From the NCBI RefSeq assembly GCF_900660715.1, contig NZ_LR215047.1:620001-684000 (forward strand): 64,000 nt of DNA, read 5' to 3'. The translations under genes were made by a program, and so were the position numbers. Below the pieces are notes generated by a model. That model was not told the origin of the DNA. It ran no database searches and saw only the letters and a list, made by a program, of their open reading frames with translations. Source of the stretch: Metamycoplasma arthritidis (lineage in GTDB: Bacteria; Bacillota_I; Bacilli_A; Mycoplasmatales; Metamycoplasmataceae). Positions 20,787 through 31,006 of this stretch are shown here, one piece after another. The first letter of the stretch is position 1; each line of letters starts with the position of its first letter.

Positions 20787-22728
20787 CTTTCACATCCGAA
20801 ATTGCTTGTTTAATATTATCAATAAATAGGTCTAGGTCTTCATCGCTTTCAGCGGCGGCGGTTGAGAAATGCCCTCCACCATTAACGGCTTCTGCGATCA
20901 CTTGAACATTGGTGTTAATACCTCGTGCTGACATTTTATAAACCTTTTTGTTTGGCAATTTAGCGACCACAAAAGCGGCTTTCCTTCCATCAACACGAAG
21001 AATTTCATCAGCAGCAATCGAGATAACATCAATTGGAATTTCTCTATCAGTATAAGCTAGAAAATAGCCCGGTTTCACTTCTTGGGTGTTTTTTAACAAT
21101 AAGTTAATAAGTTCAAATGATTCTTTATTAATTTTCAAGCTATGTACTGCATTTGAAGTTTTAGCTCCCCAATTTTGGAGCAATGAACTTGCATAAAAGG
21201 TTTTAGAACTTGTTTGTTTTTGGAAACGATTAGTGTCCAAATAAATCCCGTTCAAAAGAAGTTGAGCTATTTCTGGACTAATTGCTTCACTATTATTCGT
21301 AAGCGCGATGATCTCAGTCACAATCTCTGAGGCTGATGATGAAAATGAATCAATGTAAACATTTTCACGATAAACATTTTCAAGAGTTTTGTTAATTCTA
21401 TGGTGATCAAGAACAATGATGTTATCTTTAAGAATGTTAGTGAATGCTGAAGGATTTTCAATACGATCCTCACTGGCGGTATCTACAATAACAACAAGAG
21501 TTTTGGCATCATTTAGCGAAGTTGCTTGTCTTTTAGTAATGAACGCTTTTCGTAAATCTTTTTCAATGCGATCAATCATTCGTGAAGCAGTATCATCATA
21601 AGTCATATTTTGTATAAACACACGTTTATCATAATGCTTGGCAAGAGCGTAAATTCCAAACGCCGCTCCAATAGCATCTAGATCAGCGTTCTTATGACCG
21701 TAAACAATAACTTTTTCAATTGCATCTGATGATAATTTGGAAATTAAAAACTTGGCAATGTGATTTACATTAGTTCTTGAAAGATTGATTTCGATTTCAG
21801 ATTCTGAGCCATAGTGACGAGAACGCTCATTTTGAGTTTTAATAGTAGTTTGATTACCTCCTCTAGCTTGTGATTCTAACAAAGCTTCTTTTGAAAGGGC
21901 ATCAAGAGCATTTAAACTAAGGGCACCATATGAAAACCCAGCCGAAATTGTGATATTAGCATTTTTAATGATTTTTTTATTGGCAAGTTCTTGAAAAAAG
22001 TTGAAATTGCTTTTTTCAAATTCACTCAATATTTTTTGCGTTGTTATTAAAAAGAATTTTCCATTCTCATAGTTCTTATAAACGAAATTTCACTTTTTAG
22101 AAAGGGTGTCAAGCATGCCAAGCACGCTAACATTAATTTTGAAAAAATCTGCTTCAGAAAGAGTTGATTGGTATAGACTAATATTATCAATTTCTAATCT
22201 TCCAAACACTGAACGATCGTTGAAGTAATTTTCAAGCAATTGTGTTTGGAGGGTGATGTCTTTAATTGAAACGAAATTCTCTTCAAAATAAACATTAACT
22301 TGGTAAAAGAAGTTGTCTTTTTCAAATTCAAAATTTAGATTTGTGCTTTTTCATTCGGTAATATTAAAAATTTTCTTAATATCTTCGCCAATTATTTTTC
22401 TACCAAACCTGTTCTCGATGAATTTTGAAATTCAAACAATTGAACCATCGTTTGAAAAAGCGATCATTCCAATCGAAAAATTAGCTAGTTCTTTTTCCAT
22501 GTAGTAGTTAAAACTTTCGTTAACTAACCCTAAACTACTAATATGACGGGCGTATTTAATAATTCCCGTTATTCCAATTGCAATTATTCAAAAGAGATAT
22601 GTGATTCCAAAATAAATTTGCAATGCATGATTAACGAAGAAAAACACAATAAACAAACTTATTGTTGGGATAATGAATAAAAATATAATCTCAAGGATGA
22701 TAGCAATCTTTTTTTTATCGCGCACCAT
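20767..22728 (-). CDS. gdpP: GdpP-like cyclic-di-AMP phosphodiesterase
   Basis: 653 aa with TGA as Trp. Two N-terminal membrane helices (about residues 8-30 and 36-56) are followed by a degenerate PAS region and a degenerate GGDEF region. The C-terminal half is a DHH/DHHA1 phosphodiesterase: VIVYGHKNADLDAIGAA, VVIVDTASEDR, VLDHHR and the DHHA1 GGGHFSTAA. It would hydrolyse the second messenger c-di-AMP at the inner membrane. The ATG lies 9 bases after a TATAAT box, so the mRNA may be leaderless. The gene overlaps rplI. Confidence 0.93.
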
Positions 22729-22737
22729 AATATCAAT

Positions 22738-22743
22738 ATTATA
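22738..22743 (-). promoter_or_regulatory. -10 box 9 nt before the gdpP start
   Basis: A perfect TATAAT on the minus strand ends 9 bases before the gdpP ATG, leaving room for only a few leader bases. No Shine-Dalgarno sequence is present. Confidence 0.65.
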
Positions 22744-22810
22744 TATTAATATCGTAAATTATCATTTAAGGCAAGTGGCCTTATTCAAAAATAACAATGT
22801 TAAAAAATTT

Positions 22811-23362
22811 CTAAAGCTCAAAATGTTCAACTAAATCGCTTAGTCCTTGTTTTTTTTCTGAAGAAACCATAAAGATATTAATGTCGTCGCTAAATGTTAG
22901 TGCCTGTTGTTTTACTCGATGTTTTTGTGATTGGTTGGCTTTATCAATTTTAGTAATGATAATGTCAAATAACAACCCAAGCGATTTTAGATAATCAATC
23001 ATTTCGAGATCAATGTAACTAAATCCAATTTTAGCGTCGATTAAAATGCAAATATTTTTTGAATTTTTACTATTTCTAAAGTAAAAATCAATAATGCCAC
23101 TTATTTTGCTTTGTGCTTTTTTTGACATTGAAGCAAATCCATAGCCTGGCAAGTCAACAATAATTTTTTTTCTTTGCGTTTCAAAATAGTTAATTAACCT
23201 TGTTCTTCCCGGTGTTGAACTTGTTTTGGCGATTTTTTGTGATGCAAGAGCATTGATTAAACTAGATTTGCCCACATTAGAACGACCTCAAAAAACAATT
23301 TCGTTTTGGTCGTGTTCTAATCAATTATTTTGATCAGTTGCGCTTTTAATAAATTTCCACAT
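22811..23362 (-). CDS. engB: Ribosome-biogenesis GTPase EngB (YsxC/YihA)
   Basis: 183 aa with TGA as Trp. The G1 motif GRSNVGKSSLINAL, the switch STPGRTRLINYF, the G3 region VDLPGYGFA and G4 ITKIDK are all diagnostic of EngB. It assists late assembly of the large ribosomal subunit. The chosen ATG (followed by a TGG Trp codon) gives MWKFIKSATDQNNW, a normal N-terminus for the family. It stands alone between gdpP and rpsR. Confidence 0.93.
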
Positions 23363-23410
23363 AATTATCTAAAACTATAACACAAAAAATTTAGCCTTTA
23401 TTTAATAAAA

Positions 23411-23437
23411 AACAAGCCACTTTATTTAAGGCTTGTT
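23411..23437 (-). terminator. Terminator of the rpsF-ssb-rpsR operon
   Basis: AACAAGCC (23411-23418) pairs with GGCTTGTT (23430-23437), followed on the minus strand by a T-rich stretch, 8 bases after the rpsR stop. Confidence 0.8.
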
Positions 23438-23445
23438 CTTAATTG

Positions 23446-23838
23446 CTATTCAGTTTTAGCTTTACGAGTTCTTTTTGGTTTTGATTCTTCAGTTGCTTCA
23501 GCTGTTGCTTTAGGTTCAGCTGATTTAACTGATTCTTCCATTTTTTTAACTTCGACTTTTTGTTGGTCTTGTGCAATTTCGTCACGATCTTTTTTGATTA
23601 ATCCAATGTAAGGCAAGATAGCCATATAACGAGCTCTTTTGATTGCTAGTGCAACTGCTCTTTGGTGTCTTGCACATGTTCCGGTGATTCTTGATGAAAG
23701 AATTTTTCCTTGCATGTTAACTAGTCTTACAAGTTCTGCTTCATTTTTGTAGTCAATATAAGTAACTGCTTGTCTTTTTAAACAAAATTGACATGGGCGT
23801 CTACGAACAAATGGTTTTTTACGAATAACTCTTGCCAT
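23446..23838 (-). CDS. rpsR: Ribosomal protein bS18 with a charged C-terminal tail
   Basis: 130 aa, about 50 longer than usual S18. The core is canonical: CQFCLKRQAVTYIDYKN, LVNMQGKILSSRITGTCARHQR, AIKRARYMAILPY. It keeps a Cys pair near the start that could bind zinc. The extra ~45 residues are low-complexity Lys/Glu/Ala/Thr and end KPKRTRKAKTE, closely resembling the extra tail of S6, its partner in the ribosome. Confidence 0.96.
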   Translation of the reverse strand: MARVIRKKPFVRRRPCQFCLKRQAVTYIDYKNEAELVRLVNMQGKILSSRITGTCARHQRAVALAIKRARYMAILPYIGLIKKDRDEIAQDQQKVEVKKMEESVKSAEPKATAEATEESKPKRTRKAKTE

Positions 23839-23857
23839 TATAAATCCTTAAGTTTTA

Positions 23858-24310
23858 TCAATCTAAATCATTGAAGTCATCAACATCATTGTTAGTTGGT
23901 TCTTCAAATGCTTCGGGTTGAGTCGGGGTATTCATTTCAGGTGAAGGAATAGTGAATTCTTGAGTATTTGATTTTCTTCTTTCTTCATTAGTGGCCTTGC
24001 TTTCTAAGGCTTGCACACGATCAGCATTTATAGAAATTGATGTACTAATAGTTCCATCTTTAGCGGTGATTCTTGAAGATTGTACTGTGCCTTCAATTAA
24101 AAGCAACGAGCCTTTATCAAAGTACTTATTGACAAACTCTGCATTTTGTCTCCATGCTACGCAAGGGATAAAATCAGAGATTGCTTCATTATTTGCACCA
24201 TTGTAAGTTCGTCTAGTTACAATAGTAAATCTTGAATACTCAACATTCGAGCCCGTAAAGCCTTGATATGGTTTATTAGCCAAACGACCAACGAGAATAA
24301 CTTTATTCAC
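23858..24310 (-). CDS. ssb: Single-stranded DNA-binding protein
   Basis: 150 aa with an OB fold: MNKVILVGRLANKPYQ, SNVEYSRFTIVTRR, DFIPCVAWRQNAEFVNKYFDKGSLLLIEG. A Gln/Asn/Pro linker and an acidic tail ending VDDFNDLD follow. The tail lacks the terminal DDxIPF that recruits repair partners in most bacteria. It sits in the conserved rpsF-ssb-rpsR operon, 20 bp from each neighbour. Confidence 0.95.
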   Translation of the reverse strand: MNKVILVGRLANKPYQGFTGSNVEYSRFTIVTRRTYNGANNEAISDFIPCVAWRQNAEFVNKYFDKGSLLLIEGTVQSSRITAKDGTISTSISINADRVQALESKATNEERRKSNTQEFTIPSPEMNTPTQPEAFEEPTNNDVDDFNDLD

Positions 24311-24330
24311 AATTACCTCCAGTTGTTAAA

Positions 24331-24813
24331 TTATTGTTCCTTAGAAACTTTTCTTGTTCTAGGTTTTGTAGTAGTTTGTTCGCTTTGTTTTGATGCAGTT
24401 GCTTCGGTTGAAGCTTCAGTTTTAGAAGCATCAGTAGTTTGGTTTCTACGAATAAATGGGCGTCTATCGCCTTGATTTGCAGAACGATCGTTGTTTTTAG
24501 CTCTTGGAATAAATCTTTTAACTTTTCTTGGTTTTAGACCTTTTTCTGAGTCTAAATTGATGATTAAAGATCTTAGAATAAATTTTGCAATATTTAGTTT
24601 TCTAGTAAGCTCTGCCATTAATTGTGGATCAGATTTTACGGTTACTAAATAATAAGTTGCACGAGTTAATTTATGGATAGGATAAGCCAACTCACTTCTT
24701 TCTAACTTTTCAATTTTAGTGTCTGACTTTTTAAGAACGCTAAAAAGTAGTTCACTAACTTGCTCTAAAGTAGAATCTGGGTTGGCTAGAATCATAATTT
24801 CATAATTTGACAT
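24331..24813 (-). CDS. rpsF: Ribosomal protein bS6 with a charged C-terminal tail
   Basis: 160 aa against about 95-100 in most bacteria. SNYEIMILANPDS, ERSELAYPIHKLTRATYYLV and LNIAKFILRSLII are the S6 core. The extra C-terminal ~60 residues are low-complexity and end KPRTRKVSKEQ. The ATG at 24813 follows AAGGAG and gives the normal N-terminus; an in-frame upstream codon would add 18 residues that lie in the leader. First gene of rpsF-ssb-rpsR. Confidence 0.95.
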   Translation of the reverse strand: MSNYEIMILANPDSTLEQVSELLFSVLKKSDTKIEKLERSELAYPIHKLTRATYYLVTVKSDPQLMAELTRKLNIAKFILRSLIINLDSEKGLKPRKVKRFIPRAKNNDRSANQGDRRPFIRRNQTTDASKTEASTEATASKQSEQTTTKPRTRKVSKEQ

Positions 24814-24832
24814 TATTTTTCTCCTTATGGAC

Positions 24833-24855
24833 ATTGGGATCTTAGCGCGATCCAA
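24833..24855 (-). promoter_or_regulatory. Hairpin in the rpsF leader (possible S6:S18 control site)
   Basis: On the minus strand TTGGATC pairs with GATCCCAA around GCGCTAA, with one bulged C. It lies 20 bases before the rpsF start. S6:S18 autoregulatory leader hairpins are known in many bacteria; this one has the right place but I cannot match the full motif. Confidence 0.4.
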
Positions 24856-24903
24856 GGAGTCACACAACCTTGTTTAAATGATTTAATACATTTTAACTTT
24901 CTC

Positions 24904-24909
24904 ATTATA
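24904..24909 (-). promoter_or_regulatory. -10 box of the rpsF operon
   Basis: TATAAT on the minus strand about 90 bases before the rpsF ATG. The -35 region has no clear hexamer. Confidence 0.6.
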
Positions 24910-25013
24910 AACTAAAATAGCAAAAATTGGCATTTAACAATGTTTTTGCTTTTTTAAAATATGAGATTATTGGTTTAAATCTTATTTTTAGCAAGTTTAA
25001 TTTATAAATTAAA

Positions 25014-26270
25014 CTATTTGCTTCAGTCAATTTCAAAAATGTCACTAACACCGGTTTTTGAAACTTTTTCAATTAGTTTAAATGAGATTAAATCTTTATA
25101 AACTAGTTTGGTGTTTAGTCTTGGTTTATGGCCCACTTGTTCACTAAATCAATTAAATAGTTTTTGGTCTTCTTCATTATCAGGTAGTTCAAGATTCAAA
25201 ACTTCAGCCAATTCAAGTTGTTTCCAAAGATCTTTCATCGTTACCATACCTTTGGCACGACATTTTTCTAAACTAATTTCATAAATCGTTTCATCGGTGT
25301 CATATTCATCATAAATTTCGCCAACGACTTCTTCTAAAATGTCCTCAATCGTGATAATTCCGATAACTTTTTCAGAGCTATTGTTCTCAACCACAAAAGC
25401 CATTTGTGCTTGTGATCTACGCATTTTTTCAAGAGCACTTGACAATGTTGAATTTGCCGAAATATTAGGAACAGTTTTAATGTAATTCATAATATTTCCT
25501 TTCTTTAGAAAGAAAATATCACGTAATAGAATAATTCCAATTAGATTATCATCTTTTTTAATTGGTAGCCTTGAGAATTTTGTTTCCTTAAATTTTGCCA
25601 AAGTTTCTGCCAAAGAAAAATGCGACATTATATAATCAACATTTTTTAATTTAATGTAGTGTTGTGAGACTTTAGTTGAATCTAAGTCTAGAGCGTTTTT
25701 TGCCATTGAAGATTCATTAATTTCTAGTACACCTTCATTTTTTGCGACATTAAGAAGACTTTTTACTTCTTCTTCAGTATTTGTAATGTAAATTCTCTTA
25801 CCCAGTTTACTAATTGGATATGAAATTGGAAAGAAAATCCAATATAGGGTTTCAATAAATCAATAAAAAGTTTTGATTACACCAACCGGGTGAGCTTTAG
25901 CAACTAGTTTAGGAATAATTTCAGCAAAGATGACAGTAATTGGCGTCATTACCAATGTTGAAATTAATAAAACTAGTCCATCTTTATTAGGGATGGCTTG
26001 ATTTAGGACTAAAGAGAGTAATACTGAGCCTAAAATATTGACTAAATTATTACCAAGTAAGACAACACTAAGCGTTCGATTAAAATTAGCATGTTGTTTT
26101 TGAATCAACTTAGCGCCACGTTTTTTATTATCAATTAATGATTGAATCTTAGCTGAACCTACTGAAGTATAGGCGGTTTCGCAAGATGAAAAAATTGCAC
26201 TTGAAATCAATAGAACTAAAATTGCAATGATTTCAATTAAGTAAATATGTCAAGGTGTCGGGGAGGGCAT
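25014..26270 (-). CDS. CNNM/CBS-domain membrane protein (HlyC/CorC family)
   Basis: 418 aa with TGA as Trp. The N-terminal DUF21/CNNM membrane domain spans about residues 1-150 (IAILVLLISSAIFSSCETAY, then SLLGNNLVNILGSVLLSLVL-like helices). A CBS pair follows (IMSHFSLAETLAKFKETKFSRLP; VVENNSSEKVIGIITIEDILEEVVGEI). The C-terminal CorC/HlyC-type domain is partial. Homologues are magnesium efflux or transport regulators; 'hemolysin' is a historical name. ATG-CCC is used because the helix needs it. It is divergent from def with 65 bp between. Confidence 0.88.
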
Positions 26271-26323
26271 TTTATTTTTTTATAACTCCATTAGCAAGAT
26301 AAAATTGATTGATAGTTATATAT

Positions 26324-26329
26324 TATAAT
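26324..26329 (+). promoter_or_regulatory. -10 box 6 nt before the def start
   Basis: TATAAT is followed by GTTAAC and then the ATG of def, so transcription would start at or inside the start codon. There is no ribosome binding site. Confidence 0.7.
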
Positions 26330-26335
26330 GTTAAC

Positions 26336-26893
26336 ATGTTTAAATTTGAAGATGTTACTTTAATAGAATTGCCTAACAAAACTCTAAGACAAAAATCAAA
26401 TGATATTACTCTACCTTTAACTAAAGAAGATGAAGATTTAATTCAAAAAATGATTTTTCATGTTGATGATAGTCAAGAAAAAGAAACTAAATTTCGTCCG
26501 GCAGTTGGTGTTGCCGCTGTACAGTATGGAATTTTAAAAAATGTATTTTATATTTTATTGAAAGATGAAAATAACGAAGTTTTATTTAAAGATGCTTTGA
26601 TCAATCCACAAATGGTTGCTCATTCCGAACATAAACTTGCTTTAGATGAAGGAGAAGGGTGCTTAAGCGTTAATCAAAATGATCCAGGGCAAGCAGGATA
26701 TGTACCTAGATATGCAAGAGTCGTAATGAAAGCTTATTCTTATTATGAAAAGAAAGAAAAAACTTACGATGTTTCAGGGTATTTGGCAATAATTTTTCAA
26801 CACGAATACGATCATTTGTTTGGAAAATTGTTTATTGATCATTTAAATAAAAAAGAACCTTGGAAGGTTCCTAAAAATACAACAATAATCTAG
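26336..26893 (+). CDS. def: Peptide deformylase
   Basis: 185 aa. It removes the formyl group from nascent N-terminal fMet. All three metal-site motifs are present: GVAAVQ (residues 58-63; usually GVGLAAPQ), EGCLS (107-111) and QHEYDH (155-160). An in-frame upstream codon would add nine residues but overlaps the -10 box, so ATG at 26336 is preferred. The stop codon overlaps the convergent gene by four bases. Confidence 0.95.
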   Translation: MFKFEDVTLIELPNKTLRQKSNDITLPLTKEDEDLIQKMIFHVDDSQEKETKFRPAVGVAAVQYGILKNVFYILLKDENNEVLFKDALINPQMVAHSEHKLALDEGEGCLSVNQNDPGQAGYVPRYARVVMKAYSYYEKKEKTYDVSGYLAIIFQHEYDHLFGKLFIDHLNKKEPWKVPKNTTII

Positions 26894-27867
26894 TTTTTTA
26901 AAATTTTTAAAACTCCACTATATTGATATATTTGATCGTTAGTATAATAGATGCCGATTCGGTATCTATTTTTGTTAATTGTGCGATCATCCAAACCTAG
27001 CGCATAGAAACCGGTAGTAAATTTAAGATGATATTCACTCTCTTTTTCTTCTAAAACAAGATCGTTTTTTAATATAAAAGGGCTAAAACGATTGCGTTGT
27101 AAAAAACTTTTATTGTCTTTGAAAACTTGTGAAAATAGTTCGGCTTTTCTAAAAATGTCATTTTCAGAATTAATGCGCTTAACAATATCTTTAAGATCCG
27201 CCACTTTACCCGAATAGCTAAACTCAAGATCTTTGATTAAATTATCAGTTTGTGATTTTGCAAGCCGATTTGTTAAGTTTGGATCACCTTTTAGATTCTT
27301 TAATTCAATTCGGCGCAAAACAACATAATCATTAGGATCTTTTGAATTAATTAATTGCAAATCAAAAAGTACCTTAGAATTACTTACGCCATCTACAATT
27401 ACATTGTGCATTTGATAAGTATCATATTTTGAACTTTTTAATTTTAATTTATAACTTGAAAGAAGAGGATTTTCAAATTTTGGATTGGCAGTCAATTCAT
27501 TAACAACTTCGTTGACATCTTTACCTTTAATCTTGCCATTGCTATCAATTTCAAGATAATTTGAATATTCATTTCTTTCAATGAATTTCACATTAGGATT
27601 CCAAAATAGAATATTGCTTTTCGTTTTACGTACCGCAAGCGAAGCCACTAAAGCCGTTGTTACTGCCACAGAAGCAAGACTAATAAAAACAATATTGGCA
27701 ATCTTTTTACGTTTTGCCTTATTAGCTATTTTTTTATAATTGTAACCATCAATTTCTTCTTCGCTAATTTCATTAACGCGTTGACCATATTTTTCTGCTT
27801 CTTCAAAAGGGTCTAATTCTTTTTTTTCTATAGGGTTTTCACTACTATCTTTTTTATTTTTCTTCAT
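26890..27867 (-). CDS. Bitopic membrane protein of unknown function, third gene of helicase cassette
   Basis: 325 aa without TGA. The N-terminal ~55 residues are hydrophilic and charged ([20 protein letters not shown]); then comes one membrane helix (IANIVFISLASVAVTTALVASLAV, about residues 57-80). About 245 residues follow that are probably extracellular: Lys/Asn/Asp-rich, no cysteine, with strands such as KVLFDLQLINSK and YRIGIYYTNDQIYQYSG. I recognise no domain. The start overlaps the end of the helicase gene by 14 nt, so the two are translationally coupled. Confidence 0.75.
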   Translation of the reverse strand: MKKNKKDSSENPIEKKELDPFEEAEKYGQRVNEISEEEIDGYNYKKIANKAKRKKIANIVFISLASVAVTTALVASLAVRKTKSNILFWNPNVKFIERNEYSNYLEIDSNGKIKGKDVNEVVNELTANPKFENPLLSSYKLKLKSSKYDTYQMHNVIVDGVSNSKVLFDLQLINSKDPNDYVVLRRIELKNLKGDPNLTNRLAKSQTDNLIKDLEFSYSGKVADLKDIVKRINSENDIFRKAELFSQVFKDNKSFLQRNRFSPFILKNDLVLEEKESEYHLKFTTGFYALGLDDRTINKNRYRIGIYYTNDQIYQYSGVLKILKN

Positions 27868-30800
27868 GTTTTTCCATTTCTATTGAAGTTTTAAGTTTAA
27901 TGTCTTCAATAATTTGCTTTTTGTTAATTAATCAGCTTATTTTTGAAAGAGTAATGATTGGGTATTTTTTTGCTTTTAAAAATTTAATGTCATCTTTAAA
28001 CTTGGTAAATTTTTGATAATTATTTTCATAACTATAAGAGTCAACAATGAACCCTAAAATAATTTGATTTGTTTCTTTATTAATAAGAACTAAATCGATT
28101 GTCTTAGTTCCAATTGAATAATTTTCAATAAAACCAAACAATTCACTACCAAGCGGAATTTCTTTAAGTTGATTGATGATATCAAACTTGAAATCTTGAT
28201 AACTTAAAATTTCCATCGTCTTAGTTTCATCAAAAAGATCTGGTTCATGTTTAATTAGGTAATTTTTTTGGCTATTAAGTGGAAGATCTAAAAATTTTAG
28301 CCATTCTTTAAATAAAATCATGTCGCTTGTTGAGCGTTCGTTAATGTCTACATCACTTGCATAAATTGACTTGATAACAATGATTTTTTCTTTAGCTCGA
28401 GAAATTGCAACATTTAAGGCGTTTTTACCCCCGGCTCTAGCTACATAAGTTCCATATAAACTAGTATTGCGATCATAAACAACTGACATAATTACTAAAT
28501 CAGCTTCATCACCTTGAATGTTTTCAATATTCTTTAGTTGCAGACGATCAGAATTTAGTGCTTCTTCAAGTAAGGGTTCTTCATTAAAAATTTTAGTAAT
28601 TAAGTAGTCCTGCTGTTTGGCGTTGAAGACTAAAATAATTATTTTTTTGTATTTGTCTAAATTGGCTTTGGCAACTTGGATAGCTTTTTTGCCCTCCGCT
28701 TCATTCATACTGTTATCTCAAACACCATCAGTTTGGATTACCTCAATTGCTTTGTCGTTATCAATTTCTTCTTCAAAATCATCTACAACATCTAACTTAG
28801 ATTCATAAAAATGACGCGAACTAAAAGTCATTAAAGCAGCCCGTTTAGAACGATAGTTTTTATCTAGCAAAATTGAATAAACACCTCTAGCAGTAGCATA
28901 ATCCAAAAGTGATTCAATGTTACCCAATTCATTTTCTTCTTCAAAATTATATGAAACAGAAAATCATCTTGTTGGTTGCATTTGTTGACTATCACCTGCT
29001 AAGATTTTTCGCCTAGCTAAATATAGAATCGGGATACCTTTTTCAATAAAAATTTGACTTGATTCATCTAAAATAGCATAATCAAATTCACCTTTTGATC
29101 ACATTGAAAGATCTAATTCAGGAGTTGTTACAATAATTGGAAAGAGGATTTTGATCATTTCTTTATGTTTGTGGAAAAACTTATATGGCTTTAGATGACT
29201 AGTTCTAATTGCCATTGCAAATGAAGTATATTGCCGTTTTTCTTCTTCATTAAAATCGTTCATTCGTTCTACTATTTTTTTAAGCATCATTTTTGCTAGA
29301 ATAGCGTCATTGTTTAAATCAATAGTTTTTTCAATCAAAGCTTTTTTGTAAAAACTATCAATTTGCTCAACCGAATCAAAATTAATGGTGTTTACATGGT
29401 TTATTGCTCTATCAATGTCTATTGTAAACAAATTACTATCACTCATTAAAATTTTGACTGCTTCTTTAATTTCGCGAGGATAAATTGTAAATAGATTTGG
29501 TTTTTTCCCAAAATTAACTTGATATAAATGTTTTTTCAAAAAAGTTTCGTCGGCAAAATTGCCATTCAATTCATAGCGTATATTGGGGCTTAATAGCTTA
29601 AGATTCTCGAAACTTTCTTTACTAATCTTGCCATTAACAATAGCAGCATAAAAATCAAGAACATTGTCTAAATCATCAATTTTTAAGATGCTATCCAAAT
29701 TATCTAAATAAAAACGATCATCATCAGAAAAAATTTGATGAGGAATTTCAGGATTTGATTCTTTAAAATTTTCTAGCAAGTAAATAAATTCTTTTAAAGG
29801 TTTATAAAAAGTTTCTTGACGTAGGTTTTTATCATTAAGAGCAAACAAACAAAACATTGATAATTTTTTTAGACGATTCTTTAAAACATCAAGAGCCGCT
29901 TTTTTCTGAGACACTACTAAAGCAGTAAACCCACGAGCAACAATATTGGCAATTAAGTTGCTAATTGTTTGTGATTTACCTGTGCCTGGTGGCCCTCAAA
30001 TTATTGTATCTTGATACATTGACGAAACTGTCGCAACATCTTGCGAGAAGTTCGTGTCTTGAATTTTATATAACTTAAACTTATTGTCAAAGATAACCCG
30101 ATTGATTTTTTCGCGATAAGCATTTTTATTGAAATCAGGGTTTAAAATCGATTCAAATTCATCATTTTCAATGATCTTTTTCATTTGATTTCATAAATAT
30201 CCTGAAGAAACATTGTAAAAACCTAAAACTATTCCCGGCTGAAATTCAATAGTAGTATTTTTGATATTTTCTTGGTTTAGATTAGGAATTTTGTCTTTGA
30301 TTTCTTGAGGAATTTTATAAACTGAACTTCAAGTGTTTTTGAAATACTCATAAACTTCACGAATTGAAAGATTACTAAAATCAAAATTGTCAACGTTTAA
30401 TAAAAATCCTTCTTGATCAAGAAAAGTAACTAATTTTGAATTTATACGGATATCGGATTTAGAGTGTAAATAGACAAGTGAATTTTTAATTTCAAAGCTA
30501 ACTTCTTTAAAAAACAGTGGTGCATAAATCGTCTTTTTTTCAGTTTTTACTGAAACAAAGAAAAAGCCAATATGGAGCGGTCAAATATTAGTTTCAATAT
30601 TAATGTTTTGAGCTTTATTAACAATCTTTTTCCATTTAACAATTGACTTTTGAAATTGTAGTTCTAAATCATTGATGATTTTTTGGCGCGCTTGTTCAAA
30701 ATCTACTGATAATTGTTTGAAAAGTGGATCGATAATCCGGCGATTGTATTCTTTAAAAACACTAATGACTTCGGCTTTGTTTTGGGCTTGTTCAACTTCT

Positions 30801-31006
30801 TTAATAATTTCTTTTGAACCAACTTCTGTTAATGTAAGATCAATTTGAAAATTATGGCAAATTTTGTCAAAAATTTCACTACCAAAACTTTTATAAACAT
30901 CAAAAAACCGTTCATTATCTATCGAACAGTAAAGCGAAGTATCAAAAGTATCAATGTTAAGCAAATTTGCCATTAAGGTTTGATATTTATTATTAGCTGC
31001 GTTCAT
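27854..31006 (-). CDS. SF1 DNA/RNA helicase (DNA2/Upf1-like) with nuclease-like C-terminus
   Basis: 1050 aa with TGA as Trp. Walker A is [10 protein letters not shown] near residue 345, Walker B is AILDESSQ near 643 after a long ~290-residue insertion, and motif VI-like [15 protein letters not shown] is near 860, with NYRSK and [17 protein letters not shown] between them. The C-terminal ~100 residues ([23 protein letters not shown] then [20 protein letters not shown]) follow the layout of Vsr-like/REase_MTES_1575 PD-(D/E)xK tails of DUF4011-type helicases, but the acidic catalytic pattern is weak. It overlaps both neighbours by 14 nt. The ATG at 31006 has AAAGGA upstream. Confidence 0.85.
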
